This document shows positions 41,143 to 51,225 of a stretch of DNA of 64,000 bases, one piece after another (position 1 is the first letter of the stretch; the number at the start of each line of letters is the position of its first letter). Source of the stretch: Gracilariopsis chorda (taxonomy: Eukaryota; Rhodophyta; Florideophyceae; Gracilariales; Gracilariaceae); assembly GCA_003194525.1 (NCBI GenBank), contig NBIV01000068.1, positions 124,001 to 188,000 on the forward strand. Reading direction: 5' to 3'. The position numbers and the translations under genes were made by a program. A model generated the notes under the pieces. The model was given only the letters and a program-made list of their open reading frames with translations. It was not told the DNA's origin and did not search any database.

Positions 41143-41942
41143 TCCAACAGATTCATTGCAGGTATCCTTCCCAAACGCTTACGAAGGAACGGCAGTAGGG
41201 AATTTCTTCCTTCAGAACAAACGGAACATAAGCGACTTCGTCACGACAGGTTTGACCATCCCAAGTCTGTCGAAGGTCCTTGATTTGTGTCTTCGGGCCA
41301 AAGTTCAGAAGGCTGCTAGTACCCCTTCGGTAAAATAAAACCTGTTATTTCTATCGGATCAAGCTTTGGCCAAAAACACTTTCTTGCATTGCTGGTTCTC
41401 AGATGGGGCTTGAAGCTTGTTCAAGCGACCACCTTGCGCTGCATAGCGCAGTCCTTCCAGCGCAAGCTGTAGCCGTGGGGGGGGGGGGGGGGGGCAGGGA
41501 AAGGAAGAAAAGGAAGAAAGACTAGAACGAAGACCGCCCGAGGAAAGCGGAAAAGGGCTTACAGCTCCAAGATCGTGGTCGTCGGCGCGACCTACGCGCG
41601 GCAAAACCAGGGACATTGGAGCGCCGCTTGATGCTACAAATAAATCATTTTCCGCGCACCTTGAAATCCGAGATTTTCGGCACGACAAACGGTTGTGCTC
41701 CGTAGATCACCCCTGTATCTACAACAGCTGTACAAAGGAAAAGCTCGCGTGCGATGATGCGATGTGATTGAAAGGATCAAGTCCTGATATGAGATCAGCA
41801 GATTGCTTCTTCTTTCCTGGGTTAAGGAGCCATTGAACAGCAATAGTGGTTTCGTCCACTTGATGGTGCGTAGCATTTATCTACTCGCGCGTAGACAAGT
41901 TATGTGAATCACGCATTCAAACCATTTTCGGTTGTAGTGACT
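41143..41942. other. Divergent intergenic region
   Basis: Shared upstream region of LCMT1 (-) and the 41943 gene (+). It includes an 18-base G run (41477-41494) and the repeat copy related to 34305-34560. No gene supported. Confidence 0.4.
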
Positions 41943-42803
41943 ATGGCCTTGCCTTCTAACGAGAGCAAAGCCGATTCCCTGTTTCAAACTCCACGTACTC
42001 GACGCTCGACGAATTTCATGCTACCGACATTACGTGTACTGTTTCGTCCACAACCGGGACTTGGACTGGATGCACGGCTGCCCTTCACCAAGCACGTCCG
42101 ATGGTACATGTCCCTTGAATCTTATTTCAGTGGTACATCAGCAGTTCGCTTCGGGATAGAGCCTACTAAGTTCCCCTTCATTCGGTTTCAGTGCGCACCA
42201 GAGGTACGACTGAGTGTTCGCCTTCCGCTCTTGCGAATATCTGAATTCAACCGCGCTTATTTCGGGTCTCAACTCACGATTGTATCAAACGGGCAAGTGC
42301 CCAAGCTCAATTTGAACGGATTCGCTGCTTTCTACGACGGCCTTAAAACATTTTTGAAACCTATATGCGAACTACAGCGACATTCATCAATTGGAGGATT
42401 GTTATTAAATGACAGGCAAAGAGAGGCACTGCGAAAGGCTTTAGAAAAAGCGAAAACGAAACGCGATGCCCAAGCAAATCAACTTATCCCAGGGCGTGAT
42501 GAGCTTTTGAAAACCCACAAAGACAATCCTGAAATCGATCATGAGGAGAAAGCGCGAATGATAAAAGACTTACGAGAAAAACTGCAAGGCTCCTGGAAAG
42601 ATCGGTCACTGAATCGCGAAACAATTCAACCAGATCTTGACGAATTCAGTCGGCATCAGGAGATGGGGCCGACTAAGGGTAGTCAAATCCACGAAAAAAA
42701 CGATGGAAGTAACTCTGCAAGAAGCAATTACGGCATAAAGAATGGCGCTTTTGTTTTTGCTCTCTCAGTGTTTGACAAGAGATCGCTTGAATTGCGTAAT
42801 TAA
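41943..42803 (+). CDS. Hypothetical protein, 286 residues
   Basis: First ATG at 41943 (MALPSNESKADSLF). The N-terminal half (about residues 25-150) looks like a compact strand-rich domain (SAVRFGIEPTKFPFIRF, RLSVRLPLLRISEFNRAYFG). The middle is strongly charged and helical (LNDRQREALRKALEKAKTKRD, then KARMIKDLREKLQGSWKDRS) and probably coiled coil. No signal peptide or membrane segment. I do not recognise the family. It runs towards SF3B2 with a 558-base gap. Confidence 0.65.
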   Translation: MALPSNESKADSLFQTPRTRRSTNFMLPTLRVLFRPQPGLGLDARLPFTKHVRWYMSLESYFSGTSAVRFGIEPTKFPFIRFQCAPEVRLSVRLPLLRISEFNRAYFGSQLTIVSNGQVPKLNLNGFAAFYDGLKTFLKPICELQRHSSIGGLLLNDRQREALRKALEKAKTKRDAQANQLIPGRDELLKTHKDNPEIDHEEKARMIKDLREKLQGSWKDRSLNRETIQPDLDEFSRHQEMGPTKGSQIHEKNDGSNSARSNYGIKNGAFVFALSVFDKRSLELRN

Positions 42804-43361
42804 GATAGAGCGATGAAGTGGTCACAGATGAAAGCTTCACATGAATAAGCAGATCACAAGTTTAAGAATACATTTGGAAGCATAGCTCCGTGGGTTCTAT
42901 TCGTGAACTGCTGTTGAAGCGGTATCTTTGTACGATACGCACAGGGACGAAAAGAAAGCGAGTCAGAACTGAACTAACCACAGGTGCCGTTTTCCACAGT
43001 GATACCATGTTTCTCGGCTATGGCTGGACTAAAAACAGAGATTGTCCTCTCGAAACCACTCCCCATCGAGACATGGCTTCTTTGCATCAACGCGAATACG
43101 AAAACAGGCAGGCATTAACACCAACATTTACCGGCTTACGAACCCTCTTCATCTTCCAGCTTTGATCTATGTAACCGTGAATCCAAGAGGTATCTTTCCA
43201 GGTGCAGTTTTCAACCCGACCATAGTGATGGCGAACTATGAACTCCTCAAACACGAGTGAAGCGACTGCGGTGGCTTCAGTACCAAAGCAGAAGCTCTGA
43301 AAGTTAGTCTCCCGCTCGAACAGCAACCAAGAACTACGGGACGTTACGAAGGCAAACCAGA
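42804..43361. other. Convergent intergenic region
   Basis: 3' region shared by the 41943 gene and SF3B2. Short frames here lack codon bias or recognisable content. I see nothing to annotate. Confidence 0.4.
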
Positions 43362-45071
43362 CTAAAACTTGAACTTGCTACGCTTAACTTGCGCTTCACG
43401 TCTTTCATCACCTCCGTCACGTTCCCGTTTGTCGCCTCCCTTATCTTTCCTAGCTGATGCATTGCCCTTGTTATTATCTTTGTCGGGCATCTCATAAACG
43501 TGGGAGGACCCCAACATACTGTTCTGCCCAACTGAACTCTTCTTCTGTTGTAGGATCTTGTATAAGCTCCCGGTTTCAGCCATCTTCGGCCGAATTGTCT
43601 CCTTTTCAATGTGTTCCTTCCTAGACGAATCTCGTTGCACATTCGATTCTTTCTGTGATGGTTTCTTCTGTTGTCCCTCATCCTCATTCGCTTGGCTTTC
43701 ATCGTCTGTGTCCTCATCCTCGCTGTTCTCCTGGACACCGACTGCGACAGTAACTTTACTACCTGGCTTTCTTATCTCTCCCCATAGCTGCTTCTTCTCG
43801 TTATCATTCAGATCAAATCGTTTGTCGTGATTTCCAAAGTCTATACCCTCTCCAAAAACATCGCCATATATCGGCCTTCCATACTCATCCACTGGAGGTT
43901 TCCCCCATCCTCCGATATGGTAACCGTACCTCGCACCCGGAGGGATTGGCGCATTGACACCGGGAATTTTCAATCCAGGATATCCGGGTGGAGGTCCGTA
44001 CCGTTGCATATTAACAAGCCATAATGGTGGGTCACCTTCTGACACAGCCAGCGCTGCCCTTAATTCCTCGCTCAAGACGCCTGGTTTAAATTGTGAACCA
44101 TCAACCTCAAGCTCTCGAAGCTCATAATATACATCGCCATGTTTCGTTAACCTAGGCTTGGTTTGATACTTGAAGAAAGCATCTCGTAATCTCGAATGAT
44201 CAATCTCCACGCCCCGGCCAGTCTTTGCTCTCATCTTTTCGCGCTGACGTTGCTTCAAAGTCTTCTTCTGGTCAGCTTCTATTTGAGCAGATCGCATTTC
44301 ACCAACTCCAGTATCCACTATGTAGGCAGGAAGCTGGAAGGGTTTCTTCTCCATGCCTCGTTTGTTCTGCAGATATTTCCGTTTCTGACGCCAGTTGATA
44401 GGAACTTGAACAGCATTAGGCCATGTTTTCAATTTCACTAGAAGAAAGGGGTCTGGTGCTGTGACATCCCAGGCGTCTACGACTTCTGGCCGCTCCGTCC
44501 ATGATTTCAGTAACGAAACTTGGTAACGTCGAGTCTCTTTCTGCTTCTTCCTTGACAGAGGTTTTGTACCTGTGCCCTTATCGTCAGGAGTTTCACTGGC
44601 CTCACCTATTTCATCTTCCACTCTATCCTCTTTATGACCTGCAGTTTTGTTCGTGTTGTCCCCGCTTTCGGGAAGATCTTCAACACCTTCGTGAGTGATT
44701 GTTTCCTCTTCGTCATTCTGTGGAACGCCTCGCTGCATGAATCGTTGCATTGTGCTAACTATATTATCAATGTCATCGGCATCTAGCGCATGCTTCTCGT
44801 CGCCACTCTGTTGCATCTGAGAATCACCTAGAGCAGCAATGGGCTCTGGGACGTATTCGACTTCATCTTCTGTGCTTTGATTGATCGCTTCCGGCTCGCT
44901 TGTATGGCGTTTCCATGTACGTTTATGTCTTTTCCTTCGTCGCACCTTCTTGGCTTGGCCTTGCTTTCCTTTTAATTCAGCAGTGTCTGAATTTCTAGCA
45001 AGGTCTTCAGTCTGTATATCAAGAAGTGCGGCGGCCTTTGCGGCCATCAGTTCTTCCTTCGCTGTGACCAT
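43362..45071 (-). CDS. SF3B2: Splicing factor 3B subunit 2 (SAP145/Cus1)
   Basis: 569 residues from ATG 45071 (MVTAKEELMAAKAA). It is a subunit of SF3b in the U2 snRNP that helps hold U2 at the branch point. In order: an acidic, Lys-rich N-terminus, the DUF382 core (about 190-320; DPFLLVKLKTWPNAVQVPI, RLRDAFFKYQTKPRLTKHGD), then the PSP domain (about 330-385; EGDPPLWLVNMQRYGPPPGYP, GLKIPGVNAPIPPGARYGY), and a charged tail. Shorter than the human protein (895), which has a longer N-terminus with a SAP domain. Its presence shows an active spliceosome although the genes here lack introns. It shares a 775-base divergent promoter region with the Svp26-like gene. Confidence 0.95.
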   Translation of the reverse strand: MVTAKEELMAAKAAALLDIQTEDLARNSDTAELKGKQGQAKKVRRRKRHKRTWKRHTSEPEAINQSTEDEVEYVPEPIAALGDSQMQQSGDEKHALDADDIDNIVSTMQRFMQRGVPQNDEEETITHEGVEDLPESGDNTNKTAGHKEDRVEDEIGEASETPDDKGTGTKPLSRKKQKETRRYQVSLLKSWTERPEVVDAWDVTAPDPFLLVKLKTWPNAVQVPINWRQKRKYLQNKRGMEKKPFQLPAYIVDTGVGEMRSAQIEADQKKTLKQRQREKMRAKTGRGVEIDHSRLRDAFFKYQTKPRLTKHGDVYYELRELEVDGSQFKPGVLSEELRAALAVSEGDPPLWLVNMQRYGPPPGYPGLKIPGVNAPIPPGARYGYHIGGWGKPPVDEYGRPIYGDVFGEGIDFGNHDKRFDLNDNEKKQLWGEIRKPGSKVTVAVGVQENSEDEDTDDESQANEDEGQQKKPSQKESNVQRDSSRKEHIEKETIRPKMAETGSLYKILQQKKSSVGQNSMLGSSHVYEMPDKDNNKGNASARKDKGGDKRERDGGDERREAQVKRSKFKF

Positions 45072-45846
45072 TTTATACAAAACGTAAACCTTTTGGTCTC
45101 TTCTGTTGATTAGTTACCGTTCGCTCATAGGTGGTCGGGTTCGGGCTGGGGAAAAAGTATAATGGCGAGCTCAACAATGCCACAGGCTGAACACGCAGGT
45201 CGTTATCATAATGGTCAAAGAATATTGGCAGAAAAGAAGTAAATAGCCCGCAAGCCAACCGTACAAAAGTGCAAAGCTTTCCTGAAATTCTGACTATGCA
45301 GGTGGAGGGTTTGAGGTGCCGAGGGTGTGTTGATGCAGATCACGACAAGAAAGTGTGGAGATGCAGCTAAGCTGGAGCAGAAAGGGGTTTGCAACCTCTA
45401 GAAACAAGAGCGGCTAACCCTTCTAGTTCACTTTTCCGTTGGTAAGATAGTTGGATTGGGCTGAGCTGAAGCGGACTGACTAGAGATGAGAAAGCTATAG
45501 ACGGTAGATTTAGTGTTATCTACCCTTGTGGTTTGGCATTGCGAAGAAACAGAAGAACAGTTGTTTTCCAAATAAAAAGGGAAAACTGTGTATTTTTATG
45601 TCAGCTCTGTTGCATGGGATCGTTACTCGTGTACCAAAGGTACCAAGATACACGGTGCTTGGATGGGTCCGTAAAGAAGCGCGGACATCTGCTTCAGTCT
45701 ATCAACATAGGGAAGCCATCGTGCCCTTGGTGACACCACGAACCCCCGTCCGACCCGCATGCGTCTCCCTCCGAATATTTTCCCAGCTTCAACAACTCTA
45801 ATCAAATATTACTTGGTGCGCTTCCGGACTTTGACAGCTTACAATA
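45072..45846. promoter_or_regulatory. Divergent promoter region SF3B2 / Svp26-like
   Basis: 775 bases between two start codons pointing outward, with no supported gene. The palindrome at 45631-45643 lies 204 bases before the + strand ATG. Confidence 0.5.
45631..45643. promoter_or_regulatory. Palindromic motif GTACC-N3-GGTAC, copy 2
   Basis: GTACC AAA GGTAC, within the divergent promoter region. Confidence 0.4.
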
Positions 45847-46497
45847 ATGCATCTCCCGTCCCTTTTCGTCATCCTGGTATATATATCTGGGTATTTGTTC
45901 ATCGTCTTCGCGGCAATATGCTTAGCTTGCGGGCTGTATTACTTGGTAGAGCTGGCAGAAGAGTACACTTCCTTTACGAAAAAGTTAATCCGCTCTGGTA
46001 TTCTGGCACAACTCGGACTTCACGGGCTGTTATGGCTGTATGAACGCTTTCCATTTGTACCATGCATGATTGGATTCGCAGCACATTTAAGCTACCTGTT
46101 TCTGCTTCGTTCCTTCCCGTTCATGGAGCCAAGTTCTCCACCTTTCATGGTATCGTGTGCGATGTTCGTGATCGACAACATTGTGTGGTTCCGCTTCTTC
46201 AAGGCAAACGTGGAAATGTTTTATCGCTATCGCATAGCACCAGTGCCTTCAATGGCTTCATTCTTCCTCTTTGTCATCTGGCTAGTACCGTGTGCATTCT
46301 TCTGTTCTCTAACTATCAACGAATCCGTGCTTCCAGCAACCGGACCTGGCCGGGATATTTATCAGAGTCAATCCGTCCCAGACAGAAAGAAGCGACGAAA
46401 GAACGCCATTTTAGTCACCCTCGAACGTGCAGTAGTTTCCGTGAAACGCGCATTGGGCATTGAAACAACACGAGATACTCTAACTGCTCTATATTAG
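45847..46497 (+). CDS. Svp26/TEX261 family ER-Golgi cargo adaptor
   Basis: 216 residues from ATG 45847. Four hydrophobic segments (about 5-30, 55-85, 93-118, 135-158) with the family-typical order: N-terminal LACGLYYLVELAEEY, then FMVSCAMFVIDNIVWFRFF and a basic cytosolic tail (PDRKKRRK). Yeast Svp26 sorts Golgi mannosyltransferases into COPII vesicles, and TEX261 is the animal member. Here it could carry Golgi enzymes such as the two glycosyltransferases at 35.9-38.7 kb; that link is speculation. It converges on the M20 peptidase gene with only 91 bases between stops. Confidence 0.87.
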   Translation: MHLPSLFVILVYISGYLFIVFAAICLACGLYYLVELAEEYTSFTKKLIRSGILAQLGLHGLLWLYERFPFVPCMIGFAAHLSYLFLLRSFPFMEPSSPPFMVSCAMFVIDNIVWFRFFKANVEMFYRYRIAPVPSMASFFLFVIWLVPCAFFCSLTINESVLPATGPGRDIYQSQSVPDRKKRRKNAILVTLERAVVSVKRALGIETTRDTLTALY

Positions 46498-46588
46498 TCA
46501 AACCCGCTGTGTGAATATAGCCCCCTACGCCCCCCCTCCCCCTTGTGAATACCGATAGCTCGTAAAGCTAGAGATCTCTTGGTGCTTG

Positions 46589-47731
46589 TCAAGAGTGCAG
46601 GATTTCTGACACGATGCTCTCCAGCTGATGGGGCAATTTACGTAGCTCTTCTATCGAGATCCATTCATCATCTTTATGCGCCTGCTCAATACTACCCGCT
46701 CCAAACAAAACCGCACGGCTATATCGCGCTTTATAATACGGCACATCAGTGTTATATGCCACCGTACATGTACCGTACTGCGCGGCCACATTCGGGGGCA
46801 CAAAGTAAGCTAAAGGCTCGTTTCGGGTAACAATTTGGTAACTGATGTGTTGATGTTCTCCCAAGATTTGTTCAAGTCGTGCAAGCACTCCATCAACATT
46901 CGTGGAAACTCTCCACAACACGAGCGCCTTAGCTTCCGTGGCAAGTACATTGGCGGCCGTTCCACCCTGGATAAGACCGACATTGACGGTAGTATCCTCA
47001 CCATCAGGCCACGCATGAAGTATAGAAGCGAGAACCTTCGTCAAATGATGCACTGCCGAATGACCCAGATGCGGATATCCACTATGTGCGGCTTCGCCTC
47101 TAGCCCTGATCCAGGCTTTTAGCAAACCCTTTTGACGGTGCACAAGTTTGGATTCAGTGGGCTCTGCATTGAGCAGGGTAATATTGGACGAGAGACCAAA
47201 CGCATGTGCAGATGCCATGCCCGCATGATCTGTCTCTTCTCGAGGAACAAGCAGCACTGCGACGCGAGGGTCAGCCAAACGAGCAGCTGTGAGCATGAGA
47301 GCGGCAGCTTGTCCCTTCGCATCAACGGCACCGCGGCCATACAAGCGACCATGCTCTACACGCGAGAGCGGGGGGCCCGGCACAACGTCCAAGTGAGTGG
47401 ACAGCAGCACGCGCACATGGGAAGGGGAAGCGAGAGTAGCCAGTAACGCGAAGGAAGGAGGTACAGGATGAGTTGCGACGTTCCAACCTTGGGAGACAAA
47501 CCAGCTTCGTGCATGGTTTAGAACGCGTTGTTCTGAACCGCTTGGACTGGGGATGTTCACCATCTGCTTAGTGAGTGTGAGAACATCATTGGCGGGCGGT
47601 GAAAGATGGGCATAACGCGTTGCGGAAGGTAGGAAGAGGAGCGGAAAGAATGCGATGAGGAAGAAGTAGAAGAGGTTGGAACGGGGGGATGGGGCGGCAT
47701 TCGCGGACGATGGGTGTGTGACGCTAGTCAT
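46589..47731 (-). CDS. M20 family metallopeptidase (ArgE/DapE/ACY1/CPG2 type), membrane-anchored
   Basis: 380 residues from ATG 47731. A hydrophobic stretch at residues 19-38 (NLFYFFLIAFFPLLFLPSA) acts as a signal or signal anchor. Zinc-site motifs are STHLDVVPG (His at about 113), YGRGAVDAKGQ (Asp at about 136) and PREETDHAG (general-base Glu near 163). A dimerisation-like insert (KGLLKAWIRARGEAAHSG) follows. Members hydrolyse acetyl-ornithine, acyl-amino acids or peptides; the substrate cannot be told from this sequence. Secretory location is inferred from the hydrophobic N-terminus. It is transcribed away from the isoaspartyl peptidase gene. Confidence 0.87.
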   Translation of the reverse strand: MTSVTHPSSANAAPSPRSNLFYFFLIAFFPLLFLPSATRYAHLSPPANDVLTLTKQMVNIPSPSGSEQRVLNHARSWFVSQGWNVATHPVPPSFALLATLASPSHVRVLLSTHLDVVPGPPLSRVEHGRLYGRGAVDAKGQAAALMLTAARLADPRVAVLLVPREETDHAGMASAHAFGLSSNITLLNAEPTESKLVHRQKGLLKAWIRARGEAAHSGYPHLGHSAVHHLTKVLASILHAWPDGEDTTVNVGLIQGGTAANVLATEAKALVLWRVSTNVDGVLARLEQILGEHQHISYQIVTRNEPLAYFVPPNVAAQYGTCTVAYNTDVPYYKARYSRAVLFGAGSIEQAHKDDEWISIEELRKLPHQLESIVSEILHS

Positions 47732-48195
47732 AGCGTAGCGCCGTGCAACGAATGAAAGCGCGTACGGTGGCTGGCGAGCATTCGCGAACGGCCACGGTAC
47801 GATCGGGGACTATGGGGGAGATGGTGGAGGGATTGTGGCGGACGGTTGTACGGCGCTGTGAGCTGCGAGTTCGTTCCACCGCCAATGCTGCATATCGAGC
47901 GCGCGTGGCAACGAGCTGCGCCCCGCGTTCAGGTGGCGCAATCCGAAAAGCGTGCATTTCGGTTGGTTGTTCGTTTGGGTGGGAGCTGGCGCGATCCGCC
48001 GCCACGCCGCATACGCTCCACCGCATCTATTGCTCATTGCGCAAGCATAGCGTCGCTTCATTCCGCGAACAGCCTTCTTCCACCGAGTCTTTGCGCCGTT
48101 ATGCAAACACCCGCCAAACCCTTTATAAAGCACCATCTCCGCCCCGCTACAAACAGGTTCAGTTCACATGCTCTGCTACTTTCGTTTGTTTTACC
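47732..48195. promoter_or_regulatory. Divergent promoter region, M20 peptidase / isoaspartyl peptidase
   Basis: 464 bases between two divergent ATGs. The + frame stays open through it, but the translation is basic and low in hydrophobic order, so I treat it as non-coding. Confidence 0.5.
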
Positions 48196-49140
48196 ATGAC
48201 AAACACTAACCCCACTTCCCGTTCTCACCACCATCGCCCACCCGTAATCATCGTCCATGGTGGCGCCTGGGCCATTCCCGATGCCGATAAAAATGCTACA
48301 GAAGCGTCTGTACGTCGAGCTGCATCCATTGGATATGAGCTTTTGAAGCAATCGAATTCCTCACTGGATGCCGTCGAAGCAGCCGTTCGTCATCTGGAGG
48401 ATGATCCGCTCTTCGACGCGGGCACTGGCTCCTGTCTCACGGAGGAAGGAACAGTCGAGATGGACGCTGCTATCATGCATGAACCTGCATCCGGTCTACG
48501 CTCCGGTGCCGTAGCTGCCATATCCAACACTGCTAATCCTGTCAGTGTTGCGCGCGCAGTAATGGAGAAGACGCAGCATTGTCTAGTAGTAGGTCGTGGT
48601 GCCGATGCGTTTGCAAATCATATGGGAATGGCTGGTGCCACTCCTCAACAGCTTGTCACAGCAGAAGCTCAAAAGGAGTGGAAGAATCTTCGTCGATTTG
48701 GTAACGCTGTGCAGACTCTGTTCAACGGACATGATACTGTCGGTGCTGTAGCCATGGACGTTTATGGCAATCTTGCCTGCGCAACCAGCACCGGTGGTAT
48801 CACCGGCAAGATGTTAGGACGAGTTGGAGATTCGCCCTTGTTTGGAAGCGGTTTGTTTTGTGATAGAGAGGCTGGAGCGTGCAGTACCACGGGGCATGGT
48901 GAGAGTATCATGCAGGTGTGTCTGGCTAGAACTGCTCTAGCGCTTGTAGAGTTGCGCGCAATGGGCCCTGGCCAAGCTTGCAAGACTGCGCTGAACAAAA
49001 TGAAACAAAGGACTGGCGGTTGTGGCGGGATTATCTTGATCGATGCCAAGGGCAACGTATCTCATGCCTTCACGACTAAGCGAATGGCGTGGGCTTCTGT
49101 TGACAGGTCTGGTGTTCTTGCCAGTGGAATTGATGCCTAA
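48196..49140 (+). CDS. Isoaspartyl peptidase / L-asparaginase (plant-type, Ntn hydrolase)
   Basis: 314 residues from ATG 48196 (MTNTNPTSRSHHH), placed where similarity begins (VIIVHGGAWAIPD). The enzyme removes L-isoaspartyl residues from dipeptides and hydrolyses asparagine. It matures by self-cleavage before a threonine; here the site is GHD-T181-VGAVAMD, followed by the active-site loops ATSTGGITGKMLGRVGDSPL and GHGESIM. N-terminal subunit hallmarks are DAVEAAVRHLEDDPLFDAGTG and VEMDAAIM. All key residues that can be read are present, so it should be active. Length is usual for the family (about 310). Cytosolic; no signal peptide. Confidence 0.93.
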   Translation: MTNTNPTSRSHHHRPPVIIVHGGAWAIPDADKNATEASVRRAASIGYELLKQSNSSLDAVEAAVRHLEDDPLFDAGTGSCLTEEGTVEMDAAIMHEPASGLRSGAVAAISNTANPVSVARAVMEKTQHCLVVGRGADAFANHMGMAGATPQQLVTAEAQKEWKNLRRFGNAVQTLFNGHDTVGAVAMDVYGNLACATSTGGITGKMLGRVGDSPLFGSGLFCDREAGACSTTGHGESIMQVCLARTALALVELRAMGPGQACKTALNKMKQRTGGCGGIILIDAKGNVSHAFTTKRMAWASVDRSGVLASGIDA

Positions 49141-49604
49141 TCTTGAAGTGCCGCCAAACTTTACATCTTGCAAACGCTGATGACGATAACTTTGTCGTGA
49201 ACCACAGCTGATTCATGTCTTCGTCGCTATGTAATTCTTTCGCTCCGTCGATAATGTTGGGCTCGACAGTTTCCAGGACACCGTTTGCTTGCAGAGAAAC
49301 GTTGTACCTGTAATGAACTCTTCTGTTACATGTTGTACGCTTATTCTGTAAAAATGTTACATGCTCCGTTTTAACGTCGCTTTCCAATTGAAGCTCTCGT
49401 CCACGACCGTCGCGTCGAATTTGTTTTCACACAGTCGCCTTATACCAAGCGTTGGAAAACACTCGGATGCGGTTGTGCTGCTTGGACCGTTTGAGTAACG
49501 AATGTGTCGAAATGCGTCCTCCACGCAACGCTAGACACACTGAAGCAAGCACCGGCAAAGAGCAACTCGAAATCAGATGCTAACCAAGCGCATCAACTAT
49601 ACAA
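49141..49604. other. Intergenic spacer
   Basis: Between two + strand genes; no gene supported. It probably holds the 3' UTR of the isoaspartyl peptidase and the promoter of the transporter. Confidence 0.4.
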
Positions 49605-50777
49605 ATGATGTGGAAACAAGAACAAGATTTGGAGCATGAGCATTTTTCCAACCACGTTCTAAGCGACACCAAGTCTAAAACTAGCCACAATGGCAAGAAG
49701 AACAATAGTTTCAACTCTCTGCGGGATCAATTGTACGTATGTTGGGTACTGGTGTTCTTCGCCGGCTCGTCGCTCGGCGCAATATTCATTAACAAGACAT
49801 GTCTTACTGGTTATCATTTCCGATACCCCCTCACCCTGGTGCTGTTTCAGATGATATTCGCAATTGCAATCCTTTCAATACTGCACATCACCGGGTACAA
49901 GACGATGCGACATGCGCACGCAAAGGAGTTTGGAATGCTTGCATTGCCAACGGCACTATTCACATGTAATGTAGTAGTCGGTCTGTCCGCGTTGAGTCTG
50001 GTGAACATTCCGATGTTCTCAGCTTTTCGACGTCTTACGCTGTTGTTCGTGATGGGGGCAGAGTATTTGATGCTGAAGAAGACGCATTCTCGCGCTATCG
50101 TACACTCTGTGATCGTGATGACGATGGGTGCATTCGTGTCTGCGCTAGACGACGTGAGCTTTTCTCGACTGGGGTACTGTCTGGTGCTCGTGAACAACGT
50201 GTTAACTGCGGGATACTTAACGTGCATCAAACGCGCGATGCGCGATACCAAGTTTGATGCATTAGCGCTGTTGTACTACATCGCGGTGCTGGGCTTACCG
50301 TTCATGACGACTCTGGTGCTAGCGACGGGCGAACTTGGACAAGTTATGGCGGCGTTTCGAACGCAGCCCGAACTGTCATCTTGGGGCTTCGCAGCGAGCA
50401 TATTTCTGACGGCCAGCGGTGCGTTTCTGGTGAACTTTTCAACGAGCCTGTGCACACACGTGACAAGCGCTCTGACGACGTCGGTGGCCGGACAGGTGAA
50501 GAACGTTTTTCAAACTGTGTTGGGCTTCTTCAGTTGGGGATTTGTGCCGACCGCGTTGAATACGGCGGGGCTGCTCATTGCGTTGGGGGCGCAAATCTGG
50601 TTTGCGTTCCTGAAATACCATGAAAACTGCGGAGAGGAGGAGGTGGAGGGTTGTGATGGCGCGGATGTTTGTAGTGAAGAAAGCGTGGTTGATGAGAGGG
50701 AAGTGCTCCTTGGGAAGCATAAGCGCGAGAAGGAAGAGCGCAATTCAGCGCGATTAACGGAAGAAGCAACAAGGTGA
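49605..50777 (+). CDS. Nucleotide-sugar transporter, SLC35D-like
   Basis: 390 residues from ATG 49605. About ten hydrophobic segments between residues 45 and 340, ending in a charged cytosolic tail, the drug/metabolite-transporter fold. The signature SALSLVNIPMFSAFRRLTLLFVMGAEY is characteristic of the SLC35D group, whose members move UDP-sugars or GDP-sugars into ER or Golgi in exchange for nucleotide monophosphate. A GALX7KN-type GDP-mannose motif is not evident; VAGQVKNVFQTVLGFFSWGF holds the second conserved loop. The substrate cannot be settled by eye. Functionally it fits with the two glycosyltransferases upstream. Confidence 0.85.
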   Translation: MMWKQEQDLEHEHFSNHVLSDTKSKTSHNGKKNNSFNSLRDQLYVCWVLVFFAGSSLGAIFINKTCLTGYHFRYPLTLVLFQMIFAIAILSILHITGYKTMRHAHAKEFGMLALPTALFTCNVVVGLSALSLVNIPMFSAFRRLTLLFVMGAEYLMLKKTHSRAIVHSVIVMTMGAFVSALDDVSFSRLGYCLVLVNNVLTAGYLTCIKRAMRDTKFDALALLYYIAVLGLPFMTTLVLATGELGQVMAAFRTQPELSSWGFAASIFLTASGAFLVNFSTSLCTHVTSALTTSVAGQVKNVFQTVLGFFSWGFVPTALNTAGLLIALGAQIWFAFLKYHENCGEEEVEGCDGADVCSEESVVDEREVLLGKHKREKEERNSARLTEEATR

Positions 50778-51225
50778 CATGGAATGAAGTAGAATGCGAT
50801 TCGGCAGAGAAGCACGTATGCATCTATTTGTATTTATGTTAGCTAAACTTTAGCTAAACACAACAGAACTCGGCAAGCTGCTCGCTGTTTGGTTTCGCGA
50901 CGCGACGCCATAACAACAACGAACGAAGCTCGCGTTGGCGGTACGGCCGTTACGCGCCCGCGCCACGTGGACGCGCGTAAGGCGCGCAGGGCCCCGCAGA
51001 GAGCTCGGAATCAAGCAACGTGTCACGCACTCATAAACACACAATCCGTGCCATTGTGTGCGCCATTCCCGAACCGCCGAACCGCAAAAGCGGAGGCGCC
51101 ACACCCCTGTCAAGCCCAGCAGCGCTGCGCTACATGCACAGTTGTGCCGCCCTTGCAGTCGCGTCTTCCCCATCGCCTCGTCGTCCGCTCGCACTTCATT
51201 CGCTTCCTCACCGCCAGCGCCCCTC
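50778..51225. other. Upstream region of the PKD/IPT protein gene
   Basis: Probable promoter and 5' UTR. The coding frame stays open upstream to 51058 but gives an Arg/Pro/Ser-rich translation that does not resemble the paralogue. Confidence 0.4.

Noticed and set aside
47743-48195. Long N-terminal extension of the isoaspartyl peptidase
   Set aside because: The frame is open but basic and unstructured. Family similarity starts at VIIVHGG just after ATG 48196, and the region is the divergent promoter.
51058-51225. N-terminal extension of PKD/IPT copy A
   Set aside because: The added residues are Arg/Pro/Ser-rich and would bury the membrane anchor. Copy B starts directly before its anchor.
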